From: Williamsia limnetica
GTDB taxonomy: Bacteria; Actinomycetota; Actinomycetes; Mycobacteriales; Mycobacteriaceae
NCBI RefSeq assembly: GCF_003217475.1
Contig: NZ_QJSP01000015.1
Coordinates: forward strand, 61,757-125,756
Direction: 5' to 3'
Length of the DNA: 64,000 nt
The notes under the pieces were generated by a model. It made no database searches, was not told the DNA's origin, and saw only the letters and a list, made by a program, of their open reading frames with translations. A program made the translations under genes and the position numbers. Positions 41,250-51,323 of the stretch are shown one piece after another (position 1 is the first letter of the stretch; every line of letters begins with the position of its first letter).

Positions 41250-42467
41250 GTGATTTCACAGCGCCACGTGCTCGGGATAGTCCTCGCCGGCGGCGAGGGA
41301 AAACGACTCTTTCCCTTGACGATGGACCGGGCCAAACCTGCGGTTCCATTCGGCGGTGGGTACCGTCTGATCGATTTCGTCCTCAGCAACCTCGTCAACG
41401 CCGGCTACTCGCGGCTGTGTGTACTCACGCAGTACAAGTCGCATTCACTCGACAGGCACATCTCGCAGACGTGGCGGCCGTCCGGTTTCAACGGGGAGTA
41501 CATCACTCCCGTCCCAGCGCAGCAGCGTCTCGGACCGCGGTGGTACACCGGCAGTGCTGATGCGATCTTCCAGTCCCTGAACCTCGTGTACGACGAAGAA
41601 CCCGAATACATCGTGGTCTTCGGAGCCGACCACGTCTACCGCATGGATCCGGAACAGATGGTGGAGGCGCACATCGCCTCCGGTGCGGAATGCACCGTTG
41701 CCGGTATCCGGGTCCCGCGGGAGGAGGCGACCGCGTTCGGTTGCATCGACTCCGACGACAGCGGCCGCATCACCCAATTCCTCGAGAAGCCCGCCGACCC
41801 ACCGGGCACCCCCGACGACCCGAACGCGACGTTCGCGTCGATGGGCAACTATGTGTTCACCGCAGACGCTCTGGTCGCGGCCATCAAGGCGGACGCAGAC
41901 AACCCGGACTCCGATCACGACATGGGCGGGGACATCATCCCCGCCTTCGTCGATCGGGGCGAGGCGTTCGTCTACGACTTCAAGGACAACCAGGTCCCCG
42001 GCGCCACCGACCGCGACCGCGGGTATTGGCGAGACGTCGGAACCCTCGACGCCTTCTACGACGCCCACATGGACCTGGTGTCCGTGCACCCGATCTTCAA
42101 CCTCTACAACCGCCGCTGGCCGATCCATGGTTCCGCCGACTATCTCGTCGCACCGGCGAAGTTCGTCAAAGGTGGGCTGGCGCAGGAATCCATGGTCGGC
42201 TCGGGGAGCATCGTCTCCGCGGCAACCGTCCGCAACTCGGTTCTCTCCTCCAACGTGTTGATCGAAGAGGGCGCCACGGTCGAGGGCAGTGTCTTGATGC
42301 CGGGGGTCCGTATCGGCAAGGGAGCGGTGGTGCGCAAAGCGATCCTGGACAAGAACGTCGTGATCTCACCCGGCCAGATCATCGGAGTCGACGAGGAACG
42401 CGACCGAGAACGCTTCGCCATCAGCAGTGGTGGAGTCGTTGCAATCGGTAAGGGTGTCAGGGTCTAA
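41250..42467 (+). CDS. glgC: Glucose-1-phosphate adenylyltransferase
   Basis: 405-aa enzyme making ADP-glucose for glycogen and maltose-1-phosphate synthesis. It has the N-terminal nucleotide motif [14 protein letters not shown] with [24 protein letters not shown] (metal Asp), the sugar-phosphate motif FLEKP and a C-terminal left-handed beta-helix from about residue 300. Start is GTG 41250; TAGGTT ends 6-7 nt before it and no separate leader is needed, so the mRNA is probably leaderless. Confidence 0.94.
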   Translation: MISQRHVLGIVLAGGEGKRLFPLTMDRAKPAVPFGGGYRLIDFVLSNLVNAGYSRLCVLTQYKSHSLDRHISQTWRPSGFNGEYITPVPAQQRLGPRWYTGSADAIFQSLNLVYDEEPEYIVVFGADHVYRMDPEQMVEAHIASGAECTVAGIRVPREEATAFGCIDSDDSGRITQFLEKPADPPGTPDDPNATFASMGNYVFTADALVAAIKADADNPDSDHDMGGDIIPAFVDRGEAFVYDFKDNQVPGATDRDRGYWRDVGTLDAFYDAHMDLVSVHPIFNLYNRRWPIHGSADYLVAPAKFVKGGLAQESMVGSGSIVSAATVRNSVLSSNVLIEEGATVEGSVLMPGVRIGKGAVVRKAILDKNVVISPGQIIGVDEERDRERFAISSGGVVAIGKGVRV

Positions 42468-42713
42468 CGGGTCCCTCGATCGACTGGCTTGGCTTTCATA
42501 GTCGGGTTGCCAGCTGTGTTTTTTCGCTCCGCTTCGCTACGCGGGGCGTGCGGCCCTTTATCGCGTGCTCTTCCTCAGTCGACTCAGTCGCTGCGCTCCC
42601 TCGCTCCCTCGTCCAGAACACGCGGGCGGGGCGAGTTCGTCCTACTCACCGCCCCCAGGTGGCCTTCCTTCGAGCGTGCCGAAACTAGTGTCGAGCGTGC
42701 CCTGATTGCGCCG
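42468..42713. other. Gene-free spacer at a change of synteny block
   Basis: This 246-bp spacer holds no supported gene. It contains a T6 run followed by a GC-rich partly self-complementary stretch (cgctccgcttcgctacgcgg) and a direct repeat gtcgagcgtgcc/ttcgagcgtgcc about 20 bp apart near 42670-42700. The block to its left resembles M. tuberculosis Rv1201-1213 and that to its right Rv3255-3262. Confidence 0.5.
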
Positions 42714-43280
42714 TCAGGCGAGTGCTAGAGCGGCGGCGATGAGGTCGGGAATTGCCGGCACTTCGGTGTTCTCGGGGAGTGCGTCGATCGGCCACCAGGC
42801 CAGATCGACCGACTCCTCGCTGCGGACGAAGTCGGGCAGCGCGCCTTCGGGACCGTCTGCCGCCACTGCGACGAACCGCAGATCGAGGTGGCGCGTCGGT
42901 ACCCCCAGTGAGCAGGTGATGGGGTGTGTGTGGACCTGCACCAATTGCGGTTCGGCGACCAGGTCGGCAATCCCGGATTCCTCTTGCGCCTCACGGGTGG
43001 CCGCGGCGGCGATGGTGGCGTCCGACTCCTCGCAGTGTCCCCCGAGCTGAATCCATTTGCCCACGCGCGGATGCAATGTCAGCAGTACGTGGGTCCGCGC
43101 GGTGTTGAGCACAATGGTCGAGGCCGTGATGTGGCCTGCCTCGCAGGCCCGAAGACATCCGAGGGGTGCGGCGGCGAGGAATGCCAACACCGTGTGTCGC
43201 AACGAATCCTGGTGTGGATCCGACGTCGTCCACGTGGTGAGTAGTTCCGTCGCCGACTCGTGCAGTGACTCTGCGCTCAC
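42714..43280 (-). CDS. Nudix hydrolase coupled to fbiB
   Basis: 188-aa Nudix protein with a Nudix box at about residues 79-102: [20 protein letters not shown] then EESGI. The spacing is one residue longer than canonical and the first acidic position is Asp, a form common in actinobacterial Nudix proteins. About 55 residues precede the domain. GTG 43280 overlaps the fbiB stop (GTGA), so it is the third gene of the fbiA-fbiB operon, as is common in mycolata. Its substrate is unknown; a role in F420 metabolism is only suggested by linkage. Confidence 0.82.
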   Translation of the reverse strand: MSAESLHESATELLTTWTTSDPHQDSLRHTVLAFLAAAPLGCLRACEAGHITASTIVLNTARTHVLLTLHPRVGKWIQLGGHCEESDATIAAAATREAQEESGIADLVAEPQLVQVHTHPITCSLGVPTRHLDLRFVAVAADGPEGALPDFVRSEESVDLAWWPIDALPENTEVPAIPDLIAAALALA

Positions 43281-44638
43281 AGTTCGACCACCAGGTTCTC
43301 GATCTCGGCGGGCGGCCGCGGCCCGTCATCGGGGGAGTCGGGATACCCGACGGCGACCGCGCCGAGCGGCTCCCAGTCCGCCGGTAGTTGCAGCTCGTCG
43401 CGGACCAGCTCCGGCGCAAAGATCGTCGAACCGACCCAGCAGCTACCCACCGAACGCACAGCCAGCGAGACCAGCAGCCCTTGGACGGCTGCCCCGGCGG
43501 CGACGGTGAACATCGTGTGCTCTGCGGTGTTGCGGACGGCGTCGGGATATTCATGTCGACCGTCGGACGTGAGGACCGGGATGACCACCTCCGGCGCGTC
43601 GTACAGCAGTTGCCCTCTGGCCACGCGCTTCTCGATCGACTCGGCGCTCTTGTGGTCGGCGAGCAGGTCGGCACGCCAGCGCGCCGACATCGCGTCGAGC
43701 AGTCGCACCCGGCGTTCGCGATCACGCAGCCAGATGAATCGGACCGGATGACTGTGGTGTGGCGCAGGTGCGGTAAGAGCCTCGGCGAAGGCCTCGTTCA
43801 TCACGTCGGCCGGTACCCGTGCCCGCGCGTAGCGGCGGACCGACCGGCGCATCAGCTGGGCCTGTCTGCGCCCCAGATCGATGGCTTCGGTGGTTCCGAG
43901 CCAGAACAGATCTTCAGCGCCCGGGCGAACCAGATCTCTTGCCGTCGTTCCGTTTTCGCGGGGGTGCAAACCGCGAACCACGGCGACCGGGATCTCGCCG
44001 AGTTTTCCTTTGACCAGGTCGGCTGCCGCGGCGAGCTCATCGACGACCGCTATGTCGGTGACGATGAGGGAGTTGCCGTACTCGTCGACCGAACCCTCGT
44101 ACGGGTGCGTGACAGCGATGCCGGCCGCCCCGATCGTCTGATCCGTCTGTCCGACGCGCCAAGCCCGTCCCATCGTGTCTGTGATCAACACGGCCACCTC
44201 TACCGACAGGAGCTCTCGCAGCGCTGCCCGCAGCGCTGCGGCGCTGGCGTCGGGATCGACGGGCAGCAGCGCCAACTCGTCACCGTCGACGTTGGAGCCG
44301 TCGACACCGGAAGCGGCCTGCACGATGCCGAGCCGGTTCTCCGTGATGAGAGTCCGGCCTTTGCGGGCCACCACGCGCACCGCTTCGGCATCGACGAGTG
44401 CACGGCGCGCGGCATCGCGGGCGTCGGGGTCCGTCGGCGCGGGCACCATACGACCTTCGACCTTGGAGATGATCTTGCTCGTGACCACCAGGATGTCGTC
44501 GTCGCGTAGCCAGTCCGCCGCCGCCGCCAGTGCGCCGGCCAGGTCGTCGCCTTTACGAAAACGGGGCAGGCCCGTGATCGGGAGGATTTCGAGGGTGCCG
44601 GGTGCAGCGTGGTCCCCGAGGTCGGCGCCCTCAGTCAT
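43277..44638 (-). CDS. fbiB: FbiB, F420 gamma-glutamyl ligase and FMN-dependent dehydro-F420-0 reductase
   Basis: 453-aa bifunctional F420 enzyme. Residues about 12-245 are the CofE ligase domain ([46 protein letters not shown]), which adds the glutamate tail. Residues about 250-453 are the nitroreductase-fold domain ([17 protein letters not shown], then [20 protein letters not shown]), needed to reduce dehydro-F420-0. The fused architecture is that of mycobacterial FbiB. ATG 44638 overlaps the fbiA stop by 8 bp. Confidence 0.93.
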   Translation of the reverse strand: MTEGADLGDHAAPGTLEILPITGLPRFRKGDDLAGALAAAADWLRDDDILVVTSKIISKVEGRMVPAPTDPDARDAARRALVDAEAVRVVARKGRTLITENRLGIVQAASGVDGSNVDGDELALLPVDPDASAAALRAALRELLSVEVAVLITDTMGRAWRVGQTDQTIGAAGIAVTHPYEGSVDEYGNSLIVTDIAVVDELAAAADLVKGKLGEIPVAVVRGLHPRENGTTARDLVRPGAEDLFWLGTTEAIDLGRRQAQLMRRSVRRYARARVPADVMNEAFAEALTAPAPHHSHPVRFIWLRDRERRVRLLDAMSARWRADLLADHKSAESIEKRVARGQLLYDAPEVVIPVLTSDGRHEYPDAVRNTAEHTMFTVAAGAAVQGLLVSLAVRSVGSCWVGSTIFAPELVRDELQLPADWEPLGAVAVGYPDSPDDGPRPPAEIENLVVEL

Positions 44639-45647
44639 GGGCCACACCCACGAGTGCACACGCCGCGCGAACCATTTCAGCGGTCGTGGCCGGATCGGTC
44701 ATCAGCAGGGGTACCGACTGGACGGCGACACCGGGCACGTCGGCGGTGTCGCCGGTCGCGATCAGCCATCCGTCGAGCACCCCGTTCTCCGAGCGGGCGC
44801 CGTAGTGTCGTCCGACCGCCTCAGCCGTGGTCTCGACGCCGATGACCGACAGACATTCGTCGGCCATGCCGCGCAGGGGGCGATTGTCGATGATGGGGGA
44901 GATGCCGACCACCGGTGCACTCGTGGTCCGCAACGCGCCGCGCACACCAGGAACCGACAGGATCGCTCCCACACTGACAACAGGGTTCGACGGCGCCATC
45001 AGGATGATGTCGGCGTCGGCGATCGCCTCGAGTACGCCCGGGGCGGCCTTGGCGTCGTCGGAACCGACCTGGGCGAACCCGTCGGTCGGTATCTGCGCGC
45101 GGTACCGAACCCACCATTCCTGAAAGTGGATCGCCACCTTTTCGTCGGCTCCGTCGCCGCTGCCGGGCCGGGTCACGACCACGTGGGTCTCGTGGCGGTC
45201 GTCCGTGGCAGGCAGCAATCGCACACCCGGGTCCCACCGCTTGCACAGTGCCGAGGTGATGTCGCTGAGGCGATAGCCCGCGTCGAGCATCTGGGTCCGG
45301 ATGAGGTGAGTGGCCAGATCGCGGTCGCCCAGCCCGAACCAGTCCGGATCGGCGCCGTACGCGGCCAATTCTTCTTTGGCGTGCCAGGTTTCTGCGCGCC
45401 GGCCCCAGCCGCGCTCGGGGTCGATGCCGTCGCCGAGCGTGTACATGCAGGTATCGAGGTCGGGACAGATCCGCACCCCGTGCATCCATGCGTCGTCGCC
45501 GACGTTGACGATCGCCGTCACCTCATGCGGGGACGGCGGACGTCCGGACGCGAGCACCTCTGGGAACGCGGTGGGTCCCAGAAGCTCACGTACCCCTTGC
45601 AGAAACCGGGCGCCACCGACGCCACCGACGAGAACCGTCACCTTCAC
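44631..45647 (-). CDS. fbiA: FbiA/CofD, 2-phospho-L-lactate (PEP) transferase of F420 synthesis
   Basis: 338-aa enzyme joining the deazaflavin FO with the activated phosphoenolpyruvate/lactate moiety. Family motifs: [17 protein letters not shown] at the start, [20 protein letters not shown] (split across residues 43-62), [28 protein letters not shown] and [18 protein letters not shown] 45647 is the start at the conserved N-terminus; the upstream in-frame extension is unlikely coding. First gene of the fbiA-fbiB-Nudix operon, divergent from whiB2, as in M. tuberculosis Rv3260c-Rv3262. Confidence 0.92.
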   Translation of the reverse strand: MKVTVLVGGVGGARFLQGVRELLGPTAFPEVLASGRPPSPHEVTAIVNVGDDAWMHGVRICPDLDTCMYTLGDGIDPERGWGRRAETWHAKEELAAYGADPDWFGLGDRDLATHLIRTQMLDAGYRLSDITSALCKRWDPGVRLLPATDDRHETHVVVTRPGSGDGADEKVAIHFQEWWVRYRAQIPTDGFAQVGSDDAKAAPGVLEAIADADIILMAPSNPVVSVGAILSVPGVRGALRTTSAPVVGISPIIDNRPLRGMADECLSVIGVETTAEAVGRHYGARSENGVLDGWLIATGDTADVPGVAVQSVPLLMTDPATTAEMVRAACALVGVAHD

Positions 45648-46010
45648 AGGGAACCAGGGTAGGCGGTCTGCCGAAGCGCCTCGCACCGAGCCGACTACAC
45701 GTAACGTTGAGGCAGGGGTGTCGGGAGTACGACCGGAGTTCGGGGTGTGTTCGAACTGTTCGATACTCTTGGGTGCACTTTTCGGTGGCGATTTCTGCAT
45801 CAACCCCGTGTCGAGACTCAGGAATCAGCGGTAGGGGTGATAAAGCAATTTCCCGCTGAGCTTGACCTGGACACCCGAAACCGTGTCTAATCACATCAGT
45901 GTCATTCCAAGTTTTGACAGCGAGAATTGTTGCAGGACTTGGTGTTCGATCACTTGTTCGAATCCGATTGACCAACTGCACAATTCGAAGTGAGATGAGG
46001 AGGCGGGACG
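45648..46010. promoter_or_regulatory. fbiA-whiB2 divergent region with a likely whiB2 promoter
   Basis: No gene is supported in these 363 bp. TTGACC (45862-45867) and TCTAAT (45886-45891) are separated by 18 bp and form a good sigmaA-type promoter towards whiB2, giving a leader of about 110 nt. A further TTGACA at 45914-45919 lacks a clear -10. GAGGAGG before 46011 is the ribosome site. Confidence 0.5.
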
Positions 46011-46367
46011 ATGGCTTTTGAACACATGGCTACCAACAGCCTTGAACCGCAAGTCGATTCGCAATCGAACGCAACCGAAGACCGTATTGATGATCGTCCT
46101 CGCCTGAGCCTGGTCACCTCTGCATTCGACGATATGTTCGAAGACATCGAAGATCAGTGGCAGGATCGTGCGCTGTGCGCACAGACCGATCCGGAGGCGT
46201 TCTTCCCCGAAAAGGGTGGATCGACGCGCGAAGCGAAGCGCATCTGCCAGGGCTGCGAGGTGCGTTCGGAATGCCTCGAGTACGCCCTGCACAAGGACGA
46301 GCGGTTCGGAATCTGGGGTGGGTTGTCCGAACGCGAGCGCCGGCGTATCAAGCGCGGCATCGTCTAG
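46011..46367 (+). CDS. whiB2: WhiB2/WhmD-type iron-sulfur regulator
   Basis: 118-aa WhiB family protein controlling septation and division in mycobacteria (WhmD/WhiB2, Rv3260c). The four cluster Cys are Cys56, Cys79, Cys82 and Cys88, with C-x2-C-x5-C spacing. The beta-turn motif G-I-W-G-G is at 100-104 and the basic C-terminal tail RERRRIKRG follows. N-terminal 45 residues are acidic and variable, as usual for WhiB2. ATG 46011 has GAGGAGG upstream; ATG 46026 is an internal alternative. Confidence 0.93.
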   Translation: MAFEHMATNSLEPQVDSQSNATEDRIDDRPRLSLVTSAFDDMFEDIEDQWQDRALCAQTDPEAFFPEKGGSTREAKRICQGCEVRSECLEYALHKDERFGIWGGLSERERRRIKRGIV

Positions 46368-46435
46368 CGGTTGGGGTTACTGAAGTTGTTGTGTCGCAAT
46401 AAGTATTGAGCCCTGCGGCACTATTCCCCGCGGTG

Positions 46436-46939
46436 TCATTGCGGCGGGTCGATGGTGTCCTCGTCGACACCCAGGTGTGCTGCCACCTGCTGGACCAGCA
46501 CCTCGTGAATCAGATCCAGCAGATCCGCGCCCTTGGTGGCGCGACTTTCCAGCGGCCTGCGGAACAGCAGTATCCGTGCCTTCGTCGCCCTGCCCGCGGA
46601 ATCCATACCGGACGGGATGAGCCTGGCAAGAGGGATGGGCCCGTCCGCCGTCACCTCTGCCGGCCACTGAACGGTGTCGGGATCCCTCGGCAACATGCGC
46701 GGCACGTCATCGACGGCGATGTCCAAGTCGGTCAGCCGGCTGTGCCACCGCGCGTCTATCTCGGCGAACGCCTCGAGGACCACCGCGTCGAAGCTCTGGG
46801 CCCGGCTCGTCCAGGCCGGCACGTGGGCCGGCAGCAATGTCGATCGCAACCCGCGGCCGCGACGATCCCTGACCCGCGGAACCCCGCGACCACTACGGCG
46901 ACGCCGCGGGCGAGCCTGTGGAGGTCGAATGTGAGCCAT
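46436..46939 (-). CDS. Metallopeptidase-like (DUF1025 type) protein, active site degenerate
   Basis: 167-aa protein corresponding to Rv3259. The first 30 residues are extremely Arg-rich. The family has a zincin-like core; the expected H-E-x-x-H is replaced by IHEVLVQQVAAHLG near the C-terminus, so only separated His/Glu residues remain and protease activity is doubtful. FDAVVLEAFAEIDARW near residue 50 and LARLIPSGMDSAGRATKARI near 105 match the family. ATG 46939; TAGACT about 8 nt upstream suggests a leaderless transcript. Confidence 0.72.
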   Translation of the reverse strand: MAHIRPPQARPRRRRSGRGVPRVRDRRGRGLRSTLLPAHVPAWTSRAQSFDAVVLEAFAEIDARWHSRLTDLDIAVDDVPRMLPRDPDTVQWPAEVTADGPIPLARLIPSGMDSAGRATKARILLFRRPLESRATKGADLLDLIHEVLVQQVAAHLGVDEDTIDPPQ

Positions 46940-47014
46940 AGGCGGCAAGTCTAAGCAGTCGACTGCGGTGTGTCCTGCTTCGACCCGCCGGGCGGTCGGG
47001 ATAATCTTCCTACC

Positions 47015-47455
47015 GTGAGGCTCCCACGTCAGTGTTCCAGGCCCGGCTGCGCCAATCCGGCGGTGGCAACCCTGACTTTTGTGTATTCAGATTCCACCGC
47101 TGTCGTGGGGCCGCTGGCCACCTCGGCCGAACCGCACTCCTGGGATCTCTGTGACACCCACGCGACCCGGATCACCGTTCCCCGCGGTTGGGAGATGCTG
47201 CGCAGCGAGGGTGGTTTCGCCCCACCGCTGCGCGACGAAGACGATCTGACGGCGCTGGCCGATGTCGTACGTGAGGCGTCAGGTGGCGGCGGATTGGTGC
47301 CGAGGTCGGCTCCCGTCGCGTCGTCCGAGGCATCCAGTCCCCGCATCCGCTCGCATGCTTCCCGCGAGGAGTCCCTCAGCGGGTCCGATCCGCTTCCCCG
47401 CCCGCGACCCGGCCGCCGAGGACATCTCCGAGTCCTACCTGATCCGGTCGACTGA
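47015..47455 (+). CDS. DUF3499 family protein
   Basis: 146-aa protein of the actinobacterial DUF3499 family (Rv3258c-like). It has a possible zinc site CSRPGCANPAVATLTFVY (Cys7 and Cys12) and LCDTHATRITVPRGW (Cys46 and His49). The C-terminal 50 residues are low complexity. GATAAT lies 9 nt before GTG 47015, suggesting a leaderless mRNA. The 3' 80 bp are antisense to the end of the PAP2 gene, so one of the two C-termini may be non-conserved extension. Function is unknown. Confidence 0.8.
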   Translation: MRLPRQCSRPGCANPAVATLTFVYSDSTAVVGPLATSAEPHSWDLCDTHATRITVPRGWEMLRSEGGFAPPLRDEDDLTALADVVREASGGGGLVPRSAPVASSEASSPRIRSHASREESLSGSDPLPRPRPGRRGHLRVLPDPVD

Positions 47456-48614
47456 CTTCACCGGGCGTGGCCATCGAGGCGGTGGCGAGCTCGACCATCC
47501 CGGCTTCGGGATTGTCGATGGCCTTCCTGGCTTTGCGCCGATACCACGCTTTCTCGCCGTAGTTGCTGCCCACCATCACCAGCGCTGCCAGTCCCCAGCC
47601 GAGCAGGACATCGATCACGTAGTGCTCCGCCGAGTACACGAGCGTGAACGCCATGATGAGCGCATAGCCGGTGAACAGGGTGCGTCCGAGGGTCTTGGTG
47701 CGTGACCACATGAACATCGCGAGCAGCGCGGTCACACCGGCGTGCAACGACGGGATCGCCGCCACCTGATTGGACTTCTCCTGCCCCTGCTCGAGAACGG
47801 TCCGGACCGGACCGAAATGCAGGACGTCCCAGCCCCGGCTGGAGATTCGTTCGGTATACGGCGCCGCCCCTGGGTTGGTCGGCTCCACCGGGCCGAGGAG
47901 ACCGCCGCCGGGGGCGTCCTGCACCGGTTCGGTGATGCACGGAGGGAAGGCCGGGCCGTCGACAACCTCTGCCGAGGTGCATTTCGCTGCCGCCCATGGC
48001 GGGGCGGCGGGGACCATGATGTACCCGATGAGTCCGAGGAAGAAGATCGCGACGAAACGCAGAATGAACTTCTTCCACTGCACCCGGTCGCGTAGCCAGA
48101 GGTAGCCGGCCAACGCGTACGGCACGATGAAGTACGACATGTAGACCGCGCTGGTGATGACTTCCCACCACTGGGGTTCCGCCATCTTGAGGTGTTCTTG
48201 CAGCCACACGGTCGGTACGACACCGAACATCCAGCGATCGGCATCGACAGGCCAAGCCCACTGCGTGGGCATCCCCAGGAATGCGGCAATGCCCCGGGTG
48301 GAGTCATAAATCGCGAGCAGGATGCCGAACGGTAGCCAATCCCGGACGACGGACAAGATGTTGCGGCGTCCGATGGAGGCAGCCGCGAGCCCGATCGCGA
48401 TGGCGAGCAGGACGTACGACCTGCTGAACGACATCGTCCGGGTGCCGAGCAGTACCAGGAGTGTGAGCGCCCAGATCGTCACGGTGACCCGGCGCACGAG
48501 TACCAGGTTCAGTTTGGTGGCTCCGAAGCGTGCCGCCGCGAACTCGGCGAAACGCACCCGGGAGTACCACGATGGGGTCGGGTCTTCGGTGTGCCGGCTT
48601 TGCAGTTCCGTCAT
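47376..48614 (-). CDS. PAP2 superfamily membrane phosphatase/transferase
   Basis: 412-aa polytopic membrane protein. The PAP2 signature is split as usual: AAIPSLHAGVTALLAMF and, after a helix, YSAEHYVIDVLLGWGLA, giving the catalytic His pair. Together with PAAPPWAAA this resembles the inositol-phosphorylceramide-synthase (AUR1)-like branch found in actinobacteria, thought to act on inositol or prenyl phosphate lipids. Its 3' end overlaps DUF3499 convergently by 80 bp. It lies in a mannose/PIM gene cluster, which suits a lipid role. Confidence 0.83.
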   Translation of the reverse strand: MTELQSRHTEDPTPSWYSRVRFAEFAAARFGATKLNLVLVRRVTVTIWALTLLVLLGTRTMSFSRSYVLLAIAIGLAAASIGRRNILSVVRDWLPFGILLAIYDSTRGIAAFLGMPTQWAWPVDADRWMFGVVPTVWLQEHLKMAEPQWWEVITSAVYMSYFIVPYALAGYLWLRDRVQWKKFILRFVAIFFLGLIGYIMVPAAPPWAAAKCTSAEVVDGPAFPPCITEPVQDAPGGGLLGPVEPTNPGAAPYTERISSRGWDVLHFGPVRTVLEQGQEKSNQVAAIPSLHAGVTALLAMFMWSRTKTLGRTLFTGYALIMAFTLVYSAEHYVIDVLLGWGLAALVMVGSNYGEKAWYRRKARKAIDNPEAGMVELATASMATPGEVSRPDQVGLGDVLGGRVAGGEADRTR

Positions 48615-48751
48615 GGTTATCCGGCCGCCACACTGCCCGCGGTCTCCCGCGCGCCGCGAAAAGCGGAGCTCGACCCGACTAGGGTTGAACAGGTACGGGA
48701 CTCTTCGAGTTCCCGATCACGCACCCGCACACGACAAGAAGGAGCCAACCT

Positions 48752-50137
48752 GTGAGTGGTCCCGCCAAGGTGTTCAGTCCCGAGCTCGTGAGTGCTGTCA
48801 TCAAAGCCTATGACGTGCGTGGACTGGTCGGGAGCCAGATCGACGAGGACTTCGTGAGTGCGGTCGGAGCCTCGTTCGCGCGTCTGATGAAGGCCGAGGG
48901 CAGCAGCGCGCTGGTGGTCGGCCACGACATGCGTGAATCGTCGCCGGTGCTCGCCTCGGCGTTCGCAGACGGCGCGCTGGCCCAGGGGCTGGACGTGACG
49001 ATGATCGGCCTGGCGTCCACCGATCAGCTCTACTTCGCGTCGGGTGATCTCGACCGGCCCGGAGCGATGTTCACCGCGAGTCACAATCCCGCGAGCTACA
49101 ACGGCATCAAGTTGTGCCGGGCGGGTGCCAAACCGGTCGGCCAGGACACCGGTCTCGCCACCATCTCGGCAGAACTGGTCAGTGGTGTGGCCGCACCCGA
49201 GGTCACCAGGGGAACCCTCACCGAGCGCGACGTACTCGCGGACTATGCGGCGTATCTGCACAAGCTCGTCGATCTTTCCGGTCTGCGGCACTTGACGGTC
49301 GCCGTCGATGCGGGCAATGGCATGGGAGGTCACACAGTTCCGGTGGTCCTCGGCGGTTGCGAGGCGTTCACCGTACGGCCACTCTACTTCGAGCTGGACG
49401 GAAGCTTTCCCAACCATGAGGCAAATCCGCTCGATCCCAAGAATCTGATCGACCTGCAGGCCTATGTGAAAGAGACCGGCGCCGACATCGGGCTGGCGTT
49501 CGACGGCGACGCCGACCGGTGCTTTGTGGTCGATGAGCTGGGCGAACCGGTGTCGCCCTCGGCGGTGACCGCGCTCGTGGCCGAGCGCGAACTCGCGAAG
49601 AATCCCGGCGCCTGTGTGATCCACAATCTGATCACCTCACGGGCGGTTCCCGAACTCGTCCGGGAGTTGGGCGGCGTACCGGTGGTCACGCGCGTTGGCC
49701 ATTCGTTCATCAAGCAGCGGATGGCCGAGACGGGTGCGGTCTTCGGCGGCGAGCACTCGGCGCACTACTACTTCCGCGAATTCTGGGGTGCTGACTCGGG
49801 GCTGCTCGCCGCGATGCACGTGCTGGCCGCCCTCGGCGCCTCCGACGAACCGTTGTCGCAGATGATGGCGCGGTACGAACGGTATTCGAACTCGGGAGAG
49901 ATCAATTCCACGGTCGACGACCAGGCTGCCCGGACCGCCGCCGTGTTGGCGGACTTCGCCGACGAGACCGCAGGCACCACGAGGATGGATGGGGTGACGG
50001 TCGACCTGACCGACGGCTCGTGGTTCAACCTGCGTGCCTCGAACACCGAGCCGCTGCTGAGGCTCAACGTGGAGGCGACGTCGCCCGTTCGGGTGAACGC
50101 ACTGGTGGAGCGCATCCTCGAAGTGGTTCGTAGTTGA
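48752..50137 (+). CDS. manB: Phosphomannomutase/phosphoglucomutase
   Basis: 461-aa alpha-D-phosphohexomutase interconverting mannose-6- and mannose-1-phosphate for GDP-mannose, PIM and lipoarabinomannan synthesis (Rv3257c position). Motifs: catalytic serine loop TASHNPASYNG (about residues 108-118), metal loop FDGDADRCFVVDE (about 250), sugar loop GGEHSAHYYF (about 332) and phosphate loop RASNTEPLLRLN (about 430). GTG 48752 has AAGGAG 7 nt upstream. Confidence 0.93.
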   Translation: MSGPAKVFSPELVSAVIKAYDVRGLVGSQIDEDFVSAVGASFARLMKAEGSSALVVGHDMRESSPVLASAFADGALAQGLDVTMIGLASTDQLYFASGDLDRPGAMFTASHNPASYNGIKLCRAGAKPVGQDTGLATISAELVSGVAAPEVTRGTLTERDVLADYAAYLHKLVDLSGLRHLTVAVDAGNGMGGHTVPVVLGGCEAFTVRPLYFELDGSFPNHEANPLDPKNLIDLQAYVKETGADIGLAFDGDADRCFVVDELGEPVSPSAVTALVAERELAKNPGACVIHNLITSRAVPELVRELGGVPVVTRVGHSFIKQRMAETGAVFGGEHSAHYYFREFWGADSGLLAAMHVLAALGASDEPLSQMMARYERYSNSGEINSTVDDQAARTAAVLADFADETAGTTRMDGVTVDLTDGSWFNLRASNTEPLLRLNVEATSPVRVNALVERILEVVRS

Positions 50138-50225
50138 GTGGTTCGCCACCGGGCGGTCGTCGATGGGCCCTGGGGCATTGCGTGTGAGACGCCGCCTGAT
50201 CGGCTCGGAGCACTAGGCTGGTGAC

Positions 50226-51323
50226 ATGCTGACCGGAGCTCGGGACCTCGATGACGTCGCCGCCCTGACGGATGCCGACGTCGAAGGTCTGCTGCCCGCG
50301 TCCGCGCTGGCGGGAGCGCAGGTGCGGGCCGTCGTCGCGGCCCGTGAAGAAGGTGCGCTCGAGCCGCTACGGCACCTGCGGCCCCGGGCAGTTGTGGTCG
50401 TCTGCGGCGACGGGACGGCAGGGCGGGCGGCGGATCTGGTTCTCGCGCTGGCCGGCCCCCACATCGATGTGCCGCTGATCAAGACCGCCGTACTGCCGTC
50501 GTGGATCGGGCCACTGGACGTGGTGGTCGTCGCCGGCGACGACGCGGGGGATCCGCGTCTCGCCGAAGCCGCGTCGAGGGCAGGTCGGCGGCAGGCAGAA
50601 GTCGTCATCGCCGGGCCACTCGAGGGTCCGTTGCAGGAGTCGTTGGCCGGTCCGGTGCTCGACATGTCCCCTCGGGTACGGGTGCTCGAGCGCTTCCGTT
50701 TCGCCCATTACGTCTGTGTGCTCGTCGCAGTGCTCGACAGTCTGGACGCCGTCCGGATGTCCGGCGAGAGAGCGAAGCTGGCCGAGCTGGCCGACGAACT
50801 CGACCGAGAAGCGGCCGGTAATCATCCAGGTAACGAGATGTTCCACAACTCGGCCAAGGAACTGGCAGCCCGGGTGGTCGGCAGACCGACGGTGTGGACC
50901 GCGGAGACCCCCGCCGGGATGGCAGTGGCCTCCCACGCAGCACGGACGTTCTTCACGAGTGCGGGAAGTGTCAGCGTGGCAACCGATGTACATGACGTGG
51001 TGGCTGCTGGACCGCTACTGCTCCGCACGGCAATGCCTGCCGACTACGACCCGATATTCCACGACACGCAGATCGACGGACCTGCCGCCGCCGAACCGAT
51101 TCGAGTGCAGGTGCTCACAACCCCCGATCGGGAATGGCTCGCCCGCCGCCTGACCGCGACGTTGCCGGAGGTCGACATACAGATCAGTGGCCCCGCCGCG
51201 GCGCCGACCGTGCAGGCGCCGCCCTCGGGCCCGCCGGGGATGGGAGACCTCGTTCCTTTGATGATCCTGGCGCTGCGCACCGAGATGGCCAGTGCTTACC
51301 TGCGATTGGTGGGGGAGCGCTGA
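50226..51323 (+). CDS. TobH-like/SIS-type phosphosugar-binding protein
   Basis: 365-aa protein between manB and manA, matching Rv3256c. An alpha/beta N-terminal part (AVVVVCGDGTAGRAADLVLA, then DVVVVAGDDAGDPRLAEA) looks like a SIS/phosphosugar isomerase fold, and the central ERFRFAHYVCVLVAVLDSLD is family-typical. Annotation as TobH-like is by resemblance; no activity is known. ATG 50226 follows a short leader. Stop overlaps the manA start (TGATG). Confidence 0.75.
   Translation: MLTGARDLDDVAALTDADVEGLLPASALAGAQVRAVVAAREEGALEPLRHLRPRAVVVVCGDGTAGRAADLVLALAGPHIDVPLIKTAVLPSWIGPLDVVVVAGDDAGDPRLAEAASRAGRRQAEVVIAGPLEGPLQESLAGPVLDMSPRVRVLERFRFAHYVCVLVAVLDSLDAVRMSGERAKLAELADELDREAAGNHPGNEMFHNSAKELAARVVGRPTVWTAETPAGMAVASHAARTFFTSAGSVSVATDVHDVVAAGPLLLRTAMPADYDPIFHDTQIDGPAAAEPIRVQVLTTPDREWLARRLTATLPEVDIQISGPAAAPTVQAPPSGPPGMGDLVPLMILALRTEMASAYLRLVGER

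Noticed and set aside
42489..42728. 79-aa open frame in the glgC-Nudix spacer
   Set aside because: No ribosome site, no family resemblance, and it runs into the Nudix gene; composition does not look coding.
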